DNA from: Coprothermobacterota bacterium
Lineage (GTDB): Bacteria > Caldisericota > JANLFM01
Direction of reading: 5' to 3'
Assembly: GCA_026389415.1 (NCBI GenBank)
Contig: JAPLHX010000225.1
Coordinates: 1-17,789 of the forward strand
Length of the DNA: 17,789 bases
Position 1 is the first letter of the stretch. Each line of letters starts with the position of its first letter. The notes beneath the pieces are model-generated. The model did no database searches and was not told where the DNA came from. It saw nothing but the letters and a program-made list of their open reading frames with translations. Positions 1 to 5,650 of the stretch are shown one piece after another. The position numbers were made by a program, and so were the translations under genes.

Positions 1-305
1 GGTGCGGATGGCACCGGGGTCGGCACCGGGCGCAGCCAGGCGGGGATCAGCTCAGTGCCGCAAGCGATGCAAAACGGCCAGGATTTTCGATTTGTTTGGT
101 CACAGGCGGGGCAAGTCTGCAGCCAGAAACCCGTCGTTAAGGATAAGCCGCAGTTTTGACAACGGGAAGTGCCCGGGCGTACAGCCATGTGGCAGGAAGG
201 ACAACTGTTGACAAACGGCGGGTCGGTGAGAGGGATGGCCTGACCGCAGCGATCGCAACGAGAGGCAAGTTTTTCACCCTTGGCTCCGCAAAATGGACAA
301 AACAT
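1..305 (-). CDS. Triple zinc-ribbon protein, partial (C-terminus beyond window)
   Basis: The minus-strand reading from an ATG at 305 stays open to the window edge (101 codons), so the C-terminus is missing. The visible part is three consecutive zinc ribbons, each made of two CxxC knuckles: Cys 3/6 with 17/20, 35/38 with 49/52, and 65/68 with 79/82. Most knuckles end in CG, as in the zinc-ribbon / double-zinc-ribbon families, which usually mediate protein contacts. A Pro-rich stretch begins after about residue 88, so a further domain may follow. The start is supported by GAGGGAG six bases upstream of the ATG. No signal peptide is seen, so this part is cytoplasmic. The fold is clear; the function is not. 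The inner zinc ribbon of the protein at 5651-6919 is of the same general type. Confidence 0.85.
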   Translation of the reverse strand, partial: MFCPFCGAKGEKLASRCDRCGQAIPLTDPPFVNSCPSCHMAVRPGTSRCQNCGLSLTTGFWLQTCPACDQTNRKSWPFCIACGTELIPAWLRPVPTPVPSA

Positions 306-461
306 CAATTGCTCCCTCTATCCAGCAACGGGAGATCTCCTGGGAATGTCTGGTGCATTTTCCTTAGGCTATCCATTTCATTGATCCTTGCTGCCTGACG
401 CTGTTGTCCAAACGGTTGGCCCAGAATGCAGGACGAAACCACAAACCCTATCGCTCCCGTA

Positions 462-490
462 TTTGTAACGAATTCCCCTGCAAGGGTCAA
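462..490 (-). promoter_or_regulatory. Candidate sigma-70 promoter for the zinc-ribbon gene
   Basis: On the minus strand TTGACC (485-490) and TACAAA (462-467) are separated by 17 bases. Transcription would start near 455, giving a leader of about 150 bases before the ATG at 305. The rest of 306-565 shows no convincing gene and no clear terminator for the gene ending at 566. The call rests only on hexamer match and spacing. Confidence 0.35.
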
Positions 491-565
491 ATACTTCGGA
501 CATATCCGAGACGAATCCGAAAATCGGCAGCGTAAAGCAATCTTTTTTCACGGAGTGCCGAATGT

Positions 566-1270
566 TTATGTTTCCTGGACCCAACGGCGGAACTGGCGTA
601 ACAAGGGATGACCCGATACCGATCGCAAAAGGCGGCGATACTCCGCGGTCGCCCGGGGGCCGGCCAAGGTGTGTCGGGCCTCTCTCAATGCAACTTGAAA
701 ACTCTGGAGGCCGAATGTTTCCACCATTGCCGCCAGCAACCAACTGCGAAATCTTTCCAGCGTCGCCTCACTGATGCGGGTGCCATTCAGCTTTCGTTCC
801 GCCAACAAGCCCATGAAAAGCGCCGTCGTACGCAAGTTTTCCCATCGCTGGCGCTCCTCCGGGTTGATCTCCTCGATCGGCCACTCTTCTTCCTCGGTCT
901 CTTCGGATTCCACTACGATCAGGCCCTTGGGGAAACGGGCGCCGTTGGGGTTGGCCGAGCGGTAGTCCGCCAGAAAAGCGAAGAGTTCACGGGAGCCGGA
1001 GAACGATCGTTCTCGCAGTTCCCCATCGTCTGAGCCGCCCGGATCGTCCATCGTCCAGCCGGAGATCACGGGTGCTTCCAGGCTTGGCGGGAGATGGAAC
1101 AGGATCTGGTCCTCCTCCGGATCATAGGCGCTCACGCGCAGCGAGAACTTGCCTAACCGTAACAGGAAACATTCTCCCTCTTCTTGCCGCTCTACGGAGA
1201 ATCCCTGCAGCAAGTAGGCAGCGAATGTTTCCCCGTTGGGTGTCATGAGCGGATCGGATGATTCGTCCAT
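566..1270 (-). CDS. Unrecognised acidic protein, 234 aa
   Basis: I do not recognise the family. The start is the ATG at 1270, preceded by AAAGGAAG at a suitable distance. The same frame is open further upstream to a TTG near 1423, but that stretch overlaps the acyl-CoA ligase remnant in other frames and reads as non-coding. Residues 12-75 look like a beta-rich domain with alternating hydrophobics. Residues 121-140 are strongly acidic, with a run of Glu. Residues 140-234 are Arg- and Leu-rich and probably helical, with an ERFRSWLLAAM-type amphipathic segment. There is no signal peptide or membrane segment, so it is likely cytoplasmic. It lies downstream of the decarboxylase/ACP genes on the same strand. 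Before the ligase deletion it may have been the last gene of that transcription unit. Nothing visible suggests an enzyme activity. Confidence 0.75.
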   Translation of the reverse strand: MDESSDPLMTPNGETFAAYLLQGFSVERQEEGECFLLRLGKFSLRVSAYDPEEDQILFHLPPSLEAPVISGWTMDDPGGSDDGELRERSFSGSRELFAFLADYRSANPNGARFPKGLIVVESEETEEEEWPIEEINPEERQRWENLRTTALFMGLLAERKLNGTRISEATLERFRSWLLAAMVETFGLQSFQVALREARHTLAGPRATAEYRRLLRSVSGHPLLRQFRRWVQET

Positions 1271-1283
1271 CGCATCTTCCTTT

Positions 1284-1521
1284 CTACTCCTCGAGATACA
1301 TCTCTTCGATCTGTTTGGCGTGCAAGCGGTTGAACTCTGCCCGGAGCAGTTTGCGCGTCCATCAAAGCAAGGGCGAAACCACGGGCAGTACATTCCAATT
1401 GCAGAAAGGAGATCGATTGCCAACCGGTCGAAGTCTTACTGAAAAGCAGCGGTCGTTCTCCAAATCGCTCGGCTGCTTGGTGAAACCGGGCAAGACATGC
1501 TGCCGCAGGCTGTTCCGACCA
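1284..1521 (-). pseudogene. Remnant of an AMP-forming acyl-CoA ligase with a large internal deletion
   Basis: Two pieces of one protein family lie next to each other in different minus-strand frames. From about 1488 to 1360 the frame reads RFHQAAERFGERPLLFSK, then a GW..ISF..LE segment and RGFALALMDA. This is the pattern at the N-terminus of long-chain acyl-CoA synthetases (FGDRPAL ... W..ISY.EL). From 1361 to a TAG at 1284-1286 another frame reads TRKLLRAEFN, then IEEMYLEE and stop, the typical extreme C-terminus of the same family (TRKLRR ... IEELY). The AMP-binding core, normally over 400 residues, is absent. The N-terminal frame has no usable start codon, because its expected start lies inside the 36-bp repeat at 1482-1517. 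It directly follows the acyl carrier protein gene, so the intact gene was probably an ACP- or CoA-ligase partner of that ACP. Confidence 0.7.
1482..1517 (+). repeat. Short dispersed repeat copy A, 36-bp extended form
   Basis: These 36 bases are identical to the reverse complement of 2576-2611. The 17-bp core CATGCTGCCGCAGGCTG lies at 1496-1512 and recurs at 2581, 4190, 4222, 9867 and 16863. This copy sits four bases beyond the ACP stop codon (reading on the minus strand) and covers the place where the ligase remnant should start. Identity stops abruptly on both sides of the 36 bases. Confidence 0.85.
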
Positions 1522-1764
1522 CTAGAGGGGTGTCTTGTTCTGGATGTAGGAAACAGCCGCGCTTACAGTCGCTAAATGTGTAAAGTCCTGATCGGTGATC
1601 TTGATTTTAAACATGTCCTCGACCGCCATCACGATTTCCAGCAAATCCAACGAATCGACACCTAGGTCTTCGATCAAACGCGTCTCTTCGCGGATCTCTA
1701 TCGTGGACTTAGTTACCTTCCGTACAATCGCGGCTAATTTGGTAATGATTTCCGTGCGTTCCAT
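1522..1764 (-). CDS. acpP: Acyl carrier protein, 80 aa
   Basis: This is a small acidic four-helix carrier protein. The GVDSLDLLEIVMAVED motif places the 4'-phosphopantetheine attachment serine at residue 38 (DSL), and the length of 80 is typical of AcpP. It carries acyl or amino-acyl thioesters in fatty-acid or specialised metabolism. The start chosen is the ATG at 1764, giving the standard ACP N-terminus. There is no good Shine-Dalgarno sequence before it, so translation probably couples to the decarboxylase gene, whose stop is 52 bases upstream. The next gene downstream is a deleted acyl-CoA/ACP ligase. This context suggests a dedicated ACP of a decarboxylase-ligase unit rather than the housekeeping ACP of a fab operon; that is inference. 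The symbol reflects the family only. Confidence 0.9.
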   Translation of the reverse strand: MERTEIITKLAAIVRKVTKSTIEIREETRLIEDLGVDSLDLLEIVMAVEDMFKIKITDQDFTHLATVSAAVSYIQNKTPL

Positions 1765-1816
1765 TGGTCTTTGAGGATTATGCCAGAGCAGCGGGGGGGA
1801 AGGGAAGAGTGGAATT

Positions 1817-3664
1817 CTAAAGTTGGGACAAGGTTCTCTCGATGCTGGAGCGGAAATCTTCCCAATAGGCATCAAAAGTAGTTTCCCGTTCCAGGAAGGG
1901 TGTCACCAGGCAGGAGCGCATGACAAAGACGGTGCCCACGCGCTCCCACTCCTGCCGGGGAATGCCGAACCGGGAAACGAAAACCGCTGGCGTTTGGCCG
2001 TATTCCTTCTCTTCCAGCGAAGTCTTGGAAAGGAGGAATTCGCTGCGGTAGAGATGACCGGAAGATTGAAAGCAATGCTCGTAGATACGCTGGTTCAGAC
2101 GATTCATCGTTTCCAGGTTGGTGTTTCCCCGCTCGTTAAAGGCATAGACCACGATGTTTAAGTCGGGCTTCGTCAAGGTAAGGCTCTCGTATTGGCGATC
2201 GTTAGCAGCAAAAATCGGGCGTTCCACCAAGGAGCGGTAGAACTGCTGCGCCCCGCCAATGCTGGAGCCGATCAGCCGTCCGTAACCGGTTCGGTTCAGC
2301 GGCACCAGGCGGTGGGCAATCCATACGGCAGCAGCGGCCGCGCCCGGTTTCGATCCTTCCAGAATGTAGCTTCCGAGCAGTTGAGGGCTTTCTTGCGCTT
2401 GCTTGAAGACATAGGCAGCGAAATAGGAAATCAGTTGCACCACTCTCCGGTCGCGAGCCAAAAAAGCGCCGGCCGGATACGGGATGTAACCAAGCTTATG
2501 TGGATCGACCGTGATCGAGTCGGCAGAAGGAAAGGCCTGGTATGCCCGATACACTTCGGGTTCCGGCCAACCCGACGGAACAGCCTGCGGCAGCATGTCT
2601 TGCCCGGTTTCCTGCATCTCTTCCAGCTCCATGAAGCGGCCTTCTGCGTCCAGGAAGGTGCTTCGTGCATACCCTCCGTAGGCCGCATCGATGTGCAACC
2701 AAAAGGAGAGACCTCGCTTTTGCCAGGCGGTCCGAAGCTCGACCAGCTTATGGAAGGGATCTACCGCTCCTTCTTCTGTCGACCCGGCCACCGCCACCAC
2801 GGCCAGGACCGGGATCCGCCCGGCTTCCAACTGTTCCAGGGTTTGGTCCAACGCGTCCATGTCGAGACGGTAGTTTTGGCGCACCGGGATTTGCACGAGG
2901 TTCTGTTGTCCCAGACCGAGCAAGTCCATCGCCTTCACCCAGGAATAATGCTTGCTCTGCGGCACCAGCACCTTTCCCAGGCCACCGGCCGGAATTCCCT
3001 GACCTCGTACGGAACACTGGCGCACTTCGTCCAATAACCCCGCTTCCCGGGCACGATCCATCAGGTCCAGCACGACCTCGGTCGGCAGATTCCACAATTC
3101 CCATTCCGTCCAGCCGCTAACCAACTGAGGAGCCGCATGGCGCAAGGCAAGGGGGATCGACTTCAAATTGCGAGCCAACCAGAGTCCTTCGTAGTTGGCC
3201 ACGGTCCCCCCGGAGGTCAAATGGCCCCAGGCGGTATCCGGCGAATATCCCATCATCCCTGCCAATTGGCGACCCACCTCCAACTCCAAACCGGTCGTAC
3301 CGGGAGAGCCTTCGTAGGCTACATTGTTCTGGTTGTACAACAAAGCCAGCATATAGCCGAGGTTTGCCGCCATCAGGGTTTCGGTCGTCATGTGCCCCAG
3401 ATAACGGGGGGAAAACCAAGGGACCGAAGTCACTTGCAGCAAGCCCGCCAGTTCCACCAAGTTCCGGCGCATGTCCTGCATCGCAGCGCGGAATTCTTTC
3501 GTTTGCTGGTCCTGTGCAGTGATCACCGGCGGATCTTCCGGGTGAAATCCCCGTCGCCATTCGGCATAGTCGTCCATCATATACCCCAGCATTTCTTTGA
3601 ATACTGAGTAGTTCTCCGCTTTGGGGCCCAGAAAATAGGCATATACATCGTTTGGATCGATCAT
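1817..3664 (-). CDS. PLP-dependent tyrosine decarboxylase-type enzyme, 615 aa
   Basis: This is a group II PLP decarboxylase that closely resembles bacterial tyrosine decarboxylases (Enterococcus/Lactobacillus TyrDC, about 620 aa) along its whole length. Expected reaction: aromatic amino acid to amine plus CO2, in the cytoplasm. Visible motifs are GHMTTETLM (residues 90-98), the TSGGT/N segment near 150-157, SKHYSW with the ring-stacking His 239, HIDAAYGGY with the PLP-contacting Asp 326, and DPHKLGYIPYPAG with Schiff-base Lys 390 and the following Tyr 396. The C-terminal MRSCLVTP also matches TyrDC. The start is the ATG at 3664, five bases after GGGAG; a TTG one codon upstream is less well placed. 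Residues 352-363 (ETGQDMLPQAVP) are encoded by the 36-bp repeat at 2576-2611 and sit in a variable loop. The substrate could be tyrosine, another aromatic amino acid or glutamate; tyrosine is favoured by overall similarity. Confidence 0.9.
   Translation of the reverse strand: MIDPNDVYAYFLGPKAENYSVFKEMLGYMMDDYAEWRRGFHPEDPPVITAQDQQTKEFRAAMQDMRRNLVELAGLLQVTSVPWFSPRYLGHMTTETLMAANLGYMLALLYNQNNVAYEGSPGTTGLELEVGRQLAGMMGYSPDTAWGHLTSGGTVANYEGLWLARNLKSIPLALRHAAPQLVSGWTEWELWNLPTEVVLDLMDRAREAGLLDEVRQCSVRGQGIPAGGLGKVLVPQSKHYSWVKAMDLLGLGQQNLVQIPVRQNYRLDMDALDQTLEQLEAGRIPVLAVVAVAGSTEEGAVDPFHKLVELRTAWQKRGLSFWLHIDAAYGGYARSTFLDAEGRFMELEEMQETGQDMLPQAVPSGWPEPEVYRAYQAFPSADSITVDPHKLGYIPYPAGAFLARDRRVVQLISYFAAYVFKQAQESPQLLGSYILEGSKPGAAAAAVWIAHRLVPLNRTGYGRLIGSSIGGAQQFYRSLVERPIFAANDRQYESLTLTKPDLNIVVYAFNERGNTNLETMNRLNQRIYEHCFQSSGHLYRSEFLLSKTSLEEKEYGQTPAVFVSRFGIPRQEWERVGTVFVMRSCLVTPFLERETTFDAYWEDFRSSIERTLSQL
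2576..2611 (-). repeat. Short dispersed repeat copy B, 36-bp form inside the decarboxylase gene
   Basis: Read on the minus strand, this block is identical to 1482-1517 on the plus strand. Here it is in frame within the decarboxylase gene and encodes ETGQDMLPQAVP, part of a non-conserved loop between the HIDAAYGGY and DPHKLGY motifs. The core 17-mer is at 2581-2597. Confidence 0.85.
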
Positions 3665-3739
3665 CAATTCTCCCTTCCATCCACTATGAATTCTTCCTGC
3701 CGGTCGATGGGTAGTTCACGCAAGGAACATCACTGAAAC

Positions 3740-3748
3740 ATGATACCA
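3740..3748 (-). promoter_or_regulatory. Candidate extended -10 promoter for the decarboxylase gene
   Basis: The minus strand reads TGGTATCAT, a TGn extended -10 element. Its predicted start is about 70 bases before the ATG at 3664. No good -35 hexamer is present at the normal distance, so this is a weak call. Confidence 0.3.
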
Positions 3749-3785
3749 GTGAAAGCGCTGGGGGTTTCGACTCTACGTACACCAG

Positions 3786-3842
3786 TTGACATTTGCCGAT
3801 TTCTGAAAGCGCTGTTGGTCATCATGCGGTTTGAAATGTCAA
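3786..3842. repeat. Inverted repeat TTGACATTT / AAATGTCAA
   Basis: TTGACATTT at 3786-3794 is the exact reverse complement of AAATGTCAA at 3834-3842, with 39 bases between. The arms lie upstream of the decarboxylase promoter candidate. They could be a paired operator or the trace of a small mobile element; nine bases is short enough that chance is possible. Confidence 0.35.
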
Positions 3843-3901
3843 GCGCCAAGCGGATTTCGTTGGGTCCAGTTTGTGCAAGCCCGTCCAGAAGACACATTTC
3901 G

Positions 3902-3910
3902 TGGTATATA
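3902..3910 (+). promoter_or_regulatory. Candidate extended -10 promoter of the secreted-protein remnant
   Basis: TGGTATATA is a TGn extended -10. It lies about 25 bases upstream of a strong AGGAGG ribosome site (3935-3940) and the GTG at 3949. No clear -35 is visible. The ordered set of -10, ribosome site and start supports a former gene here. Confidence 0.35.
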
Positions 3911-3948
3911 GCGGAAATCGCGAAGCGGACACTTAGGAGGTTCCCCAC

Positions 3949-4083
3949 GTGAAAGCGTGACCACAAGGACTCCTCGCCATTCTACTCGTCTTAGCTCTTC
4001 TCTGCCCTCTCTTAACTTTGCCGGTAGCGGCAGCAGAGAGCGTCAACAGCTATACTTCCTCCAGCATGAACCCCGGTGGATAG
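3949..4083 (+). pseudogene. Broken start of a secreted-protein gene (signal peptide remnant)
   Basis: A strong AGGAGG (3935-3940) lies eight bases before GTG AAA GCG. The next codon is TGA (3958-3960). Beyond this single stop the same frame reads like a Sec signal peptide: PQGLLAILLVLALLC, then LLTLPVAAAES, with a VAAA-type cleavage site. It ends at TAG 4081-4083 after about 44 codons. The arrangement of ribosome site, basic N-terminus, hydrophobic core and cleavage motif in one frame suggests a former exported protein. That gene would have been disabled by a nonsense mutation and truncated, with the body deleted. The parent family cannot be told. A sequencing error at 3958 would restore only a 44-residue peptide. 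Confidence 0.45.
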
Positions 4084-4086
4084 TGC

Positions 4087-4104
4087 GGCCGCGCTGCGCG
4101 GGCC
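4087..4104 (+). terminator. GC-rich hairpin after the secreted-protein remnant
   Basis: GGCCGCG can pair with CGCGGGCC around a three-base loop, with one bulged G. It is followed by a mixed T/C stretch rather than a clean T tract. Its position three bases after the remnant's stop fits a terminator, but the weak tail keeps this tentative. Confidence 0.3.
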
Positions 4105-4183
4105 ATATCTCTGTCTTCCACCTCTCTTGACGCAACACCTCGTCGATCTTGGTTGGGTGTGGGAAAGCCGGCCTTCAATTTCA

Positions 4184-4239
4184 ACTAATCATGCTGCCGC
4201 AGGCTGAGATGTTACACTAATCATGCTGCCGCAGGCTGA
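4184..4239 (+). repeat. Short dispersed repeat copies C and D, 24-bp tandem pair
   Basis: A 24-base sequence at 4184-4207 recurs exactly at 4216-4239, a 32-base period. Each unit is ACTAAT followed by the dispersed core CATGCTGCCGCAGGCTG (4190-4206, 4222-4238) and an A. The second copy carries an ATG at 4223 that is in frame with the downstream gene and would add 16 residues beginning MLPQAD, but it lacks a good ribosome site. Confidence 0.9.
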
Positions 4240-4270
4240 TTTATCATCAATTCGAGGAGAAAGGCTGACC

Positions 4271-5359
4271 ATGAATATCGATCCGGAGAAGTTGGAGCAA
4301 ATCGAACAGATCGTTGTACAGTCGACGGGGGAGGACCTGCAGAGGGAAGGCCTCAAAGAATATGTGGAGCCCTGGGAAGACGGCTACCGGACTCACGATC
4401 ACCCCCAGGACACTTTCGAGTGGTGGTACCTGGATGCAGACCTGGAGGACGGCTCATCCACCGTGATCGTCTTCAACACCAAGCCGCACACTCACCCGCA
4501 GGGTCCCCTGGCGCCCTCGGCGGGCCTCCTCTGGCGCCATCCCGACGGGAAACGGGAGCAACTGGCGGACAAGCGAACGCCCGAGGAGTTCTCCGCCTCT
4601 ACCGAGGGTTGCGACGTTCACATCGGTCCAAGCTGGTTGAAGGGTGACTTGAACCGTTACGAGATGCACACGGAAATCGAGGGTGTTATTGCCGACTTCG
4701 TTTTCCAGCGGGGTTCCCCTTCCTGGCGACCGGGAGCGGCCAAGACCTACCTGGACAAAGCCAAGACACGCTACTTCGCCTGGGTGGTACCGGTTCCCTA
4801 CGGTACAGTGGAGGGCACTATCACCCGCGACGGAAAGACGATTGCTGTAAAGGGTACCGGTTACCACGACCACAATTGGGGCAATATCCTCTTAAACGGG
4901 ATGTACGACCATTGGTACTGGGGTCGGGCACATCTCGGGGATTACTCAGTGATCTACGTGCAGATCACCACCCTGCACATTCTGGGTGGGATCAAGCTCC
5001 CCGTCTTCTATTTGGCCAAGGGAGACAAGATCCTCGTCGGGGACGGCCTGCCGCTCTCCCTGATCACGGACGAGTTCGTCAAAGATGAAGCCAGTGGGCG
5101 CTCTTACCCGACCAAACTGGACTTCGACTGGCATCGCGAGAAATACGGCTCGGTCCATTTAACCATCCGCAATCCGCAGATCATCGGCACACTTGACCTA
5201 CTAGACTCGGTCCCGCGCTGGGAACGGCCATTGATCCGCCTCTTCTCTAACCCCCACTATTTCGACTTCGATGCTGACATAATCCTGACAGTGGACTTGC
5301 AGCAAGAACAGAGCCAGGTCAACGGCCGGACGATCTACGAGCTAATGTTGCTGCGCTGA
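4271..5359 (+). CDS. CrtC/AttH-family lipocalin-like protein (carotenoid hydratase / Diels-Alderase superfamily), 362 aa
   Basis: The protein shows the two family signatures: FEWWYLDADLEDG near residues 49-61 and GTGYHDHNWGN at 195-205, followed by WYWGRAHLGDYS. These mark the two-domain lipocalin-like fold of carotenoid 1,2-hydratase (CrtC), AttH, fungal kievitone hydratase and fungal decalin Diels-Alderases. Members bind hydrophobic polyenes and add water or promote cyclisation. No signal peptide is present, so it is predicted cytoplasmic. The ATG at 4271 is preceded by GAGGAGAAAGG; the in-frame ATG at 4223 inside repeat copy D is a less likely start. It is a single-gene unit closed by a strong hairpin. 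No carotenoid genes are in view, so the substrate is open. The nearby glycosyltransferase (9989) belongs to a group that includes carotenoid glycosylating enzymes, a weak link. Confidence 0.85.
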   Translation: MNIDPEKLEQIEQIVVQSTGEDLQREGLKEYVEPWEDGYRTHDHPQDTFEWWYLDADLEDGSSTVIVFNTKPHTHPQGPLAPSAGLLWRHPDGKREQLADKRTPEEFSASTEGCDVHIGPSWLKGDLNRYEMHTEIEGVIADFVFQRGSPSWRPGAAKTYLDKAKTRYFAWVVPVPYGTVEGTITRDGKTIAVKGTGYHDHNWGNILLNGMYDHWYWGRAHLGDYSVIYVQITTLHILGGIKLPVFYLAKGDKILVGDGLPLSLITDEFVKDEASGRSYPTKLDFDWHREKYGSVHLTIRNPQIIGTLDLLDSVPRWERPLIRLFSNPHYFDFDADIILTVDLQQEQSQVNGRTIYELMLLR

Positions 5360-5389
5360 AAAACCTCTTTCGCTGTAACTTCCAGCCCT

Positions 5390-5416
5390 GGCCCGTCCGA
5401 CCTCACTGGACGGGCC
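5390..5416 (+). terminator. Strong hairpin terminator after the CrtC-like gene
   Basis: GGCCCGTCC (5390-5398) pairs perfectly with GGACGGGCC (5408-5416) around a nine-base loop, followed by CTTGTTTC. It lies 31 bases past the stop at 5359. A minus-strand unit ends just to the right (5427 or 5651), so the hairpin may serve both directions, though the minus side lacks an immediate T tract. Confidence 0.7.
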
Positions 5417-5426
5417 CTTGTTTCAT

Positions 5427-5513
5427 CTACCTGCGGGTTTCCTCGAACTGATCATGGTAGACAGCGCACAGTTTCTCCAGAGTGGCCAGGCGAAGACACA
5501 CGGTCTTCCGCAT
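5427..5513 (-). CDS. Possible small protein (28 aa) or C-terminal remnant
   Basis: A minus-strand frame open from 5624 to TAG 5427-5429 has strongly protein-like composition in its second half: RTRDEKKAEEDIMRKTVC, then LRLATLEKLC, then a Tyr/His/Glu-rich end. Codon third positions look like the neighbouring genes. The best start is the ATG at 5513, eight bases after GGAGG, giving 28 residues predicted to form one amphipathic helix. The open frame upstream of that ATG has no usable start, so the region may instead be the tail of a decayed gene. It lies downstream of, and on the same strand as, the membrane zinc-ribbon gene, and just before the shared hairpin. No family is recognised. Confidence 0.35.
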   Translation of the reverse strand: MRKTVCLRLATLEKLCAVYHDQFEETRR

Positions 5514-5650
5514 GATGTCTTCCTCCGCCTTTTTCTCGTCTCTAGTCCGCAATGGATTGTAGGCCGGACGCGAGTGAAAAGGCGACTGGTTACTTTCATT
5601 ACGACTCCCAGAGCCAATTATTGCCTACTCGATTTCGACTCGCCGGTAGG

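Larger units (their letters stand above)
3665..4270. other. Long intergenic region between divergent genes, with decayed sequence
   Basis: No intact gene is visible in these 606 bases. From left to right the region holds an extended -10 element facing the decarboxylase gene (3740-3748), an 11-bp direct repeat TGAAAGCGCTG at 3750-3760 and 3804-3814, and an inverted repeat at 3786-3842. It continues with an extended -10 and Shine-Dalgarno leading into a broken secreted-protein start (3902-4083), a GC-rich hairpin (4087-4104), and two tandem repeat copies (4184-4239). Open frames on both strands around 3730-3966 have no family resemblance and no ribosome site. Confidence 0.6.

Noticed and set aside
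305..490. Minus-strand frame ending in TGATG overlap with the zinc-ribbon start, as a possible coupled upstream gene
   Set aside because: Its only long start is a TTG that coincides with the -35 hexamer, it has no ribosome site, and the sequence shows no domain character.
2192..3037. Long plus-strand open frame opposite the decarboxylase gene (281 codons)
   Set aside because: It lies fully antisense to a strongly conserved enzyme, its translation has no family character and there is no ribosome site.
3730..3966. Small open frames on both strands in the long intergenic region, considered as transposase scraps
   Set aside because: No recognisable transposase motif, no ribosome site, and the inverted repeat arms are only nine bases.
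4184..4239. Tandem repeat copies as a CRISPR array
   Set aside because: Only two units with an eight-base gap, and the core recurs singly elsewhere in both orientations; no cas genes.
4223..4270. ATG at 4223 as the start of the CrtC-like protein
   Set aside because: It lies inside the repeat, has no Shine-Dalgarno, and the strong GAGGAG site is placed for the ATG at 4271.
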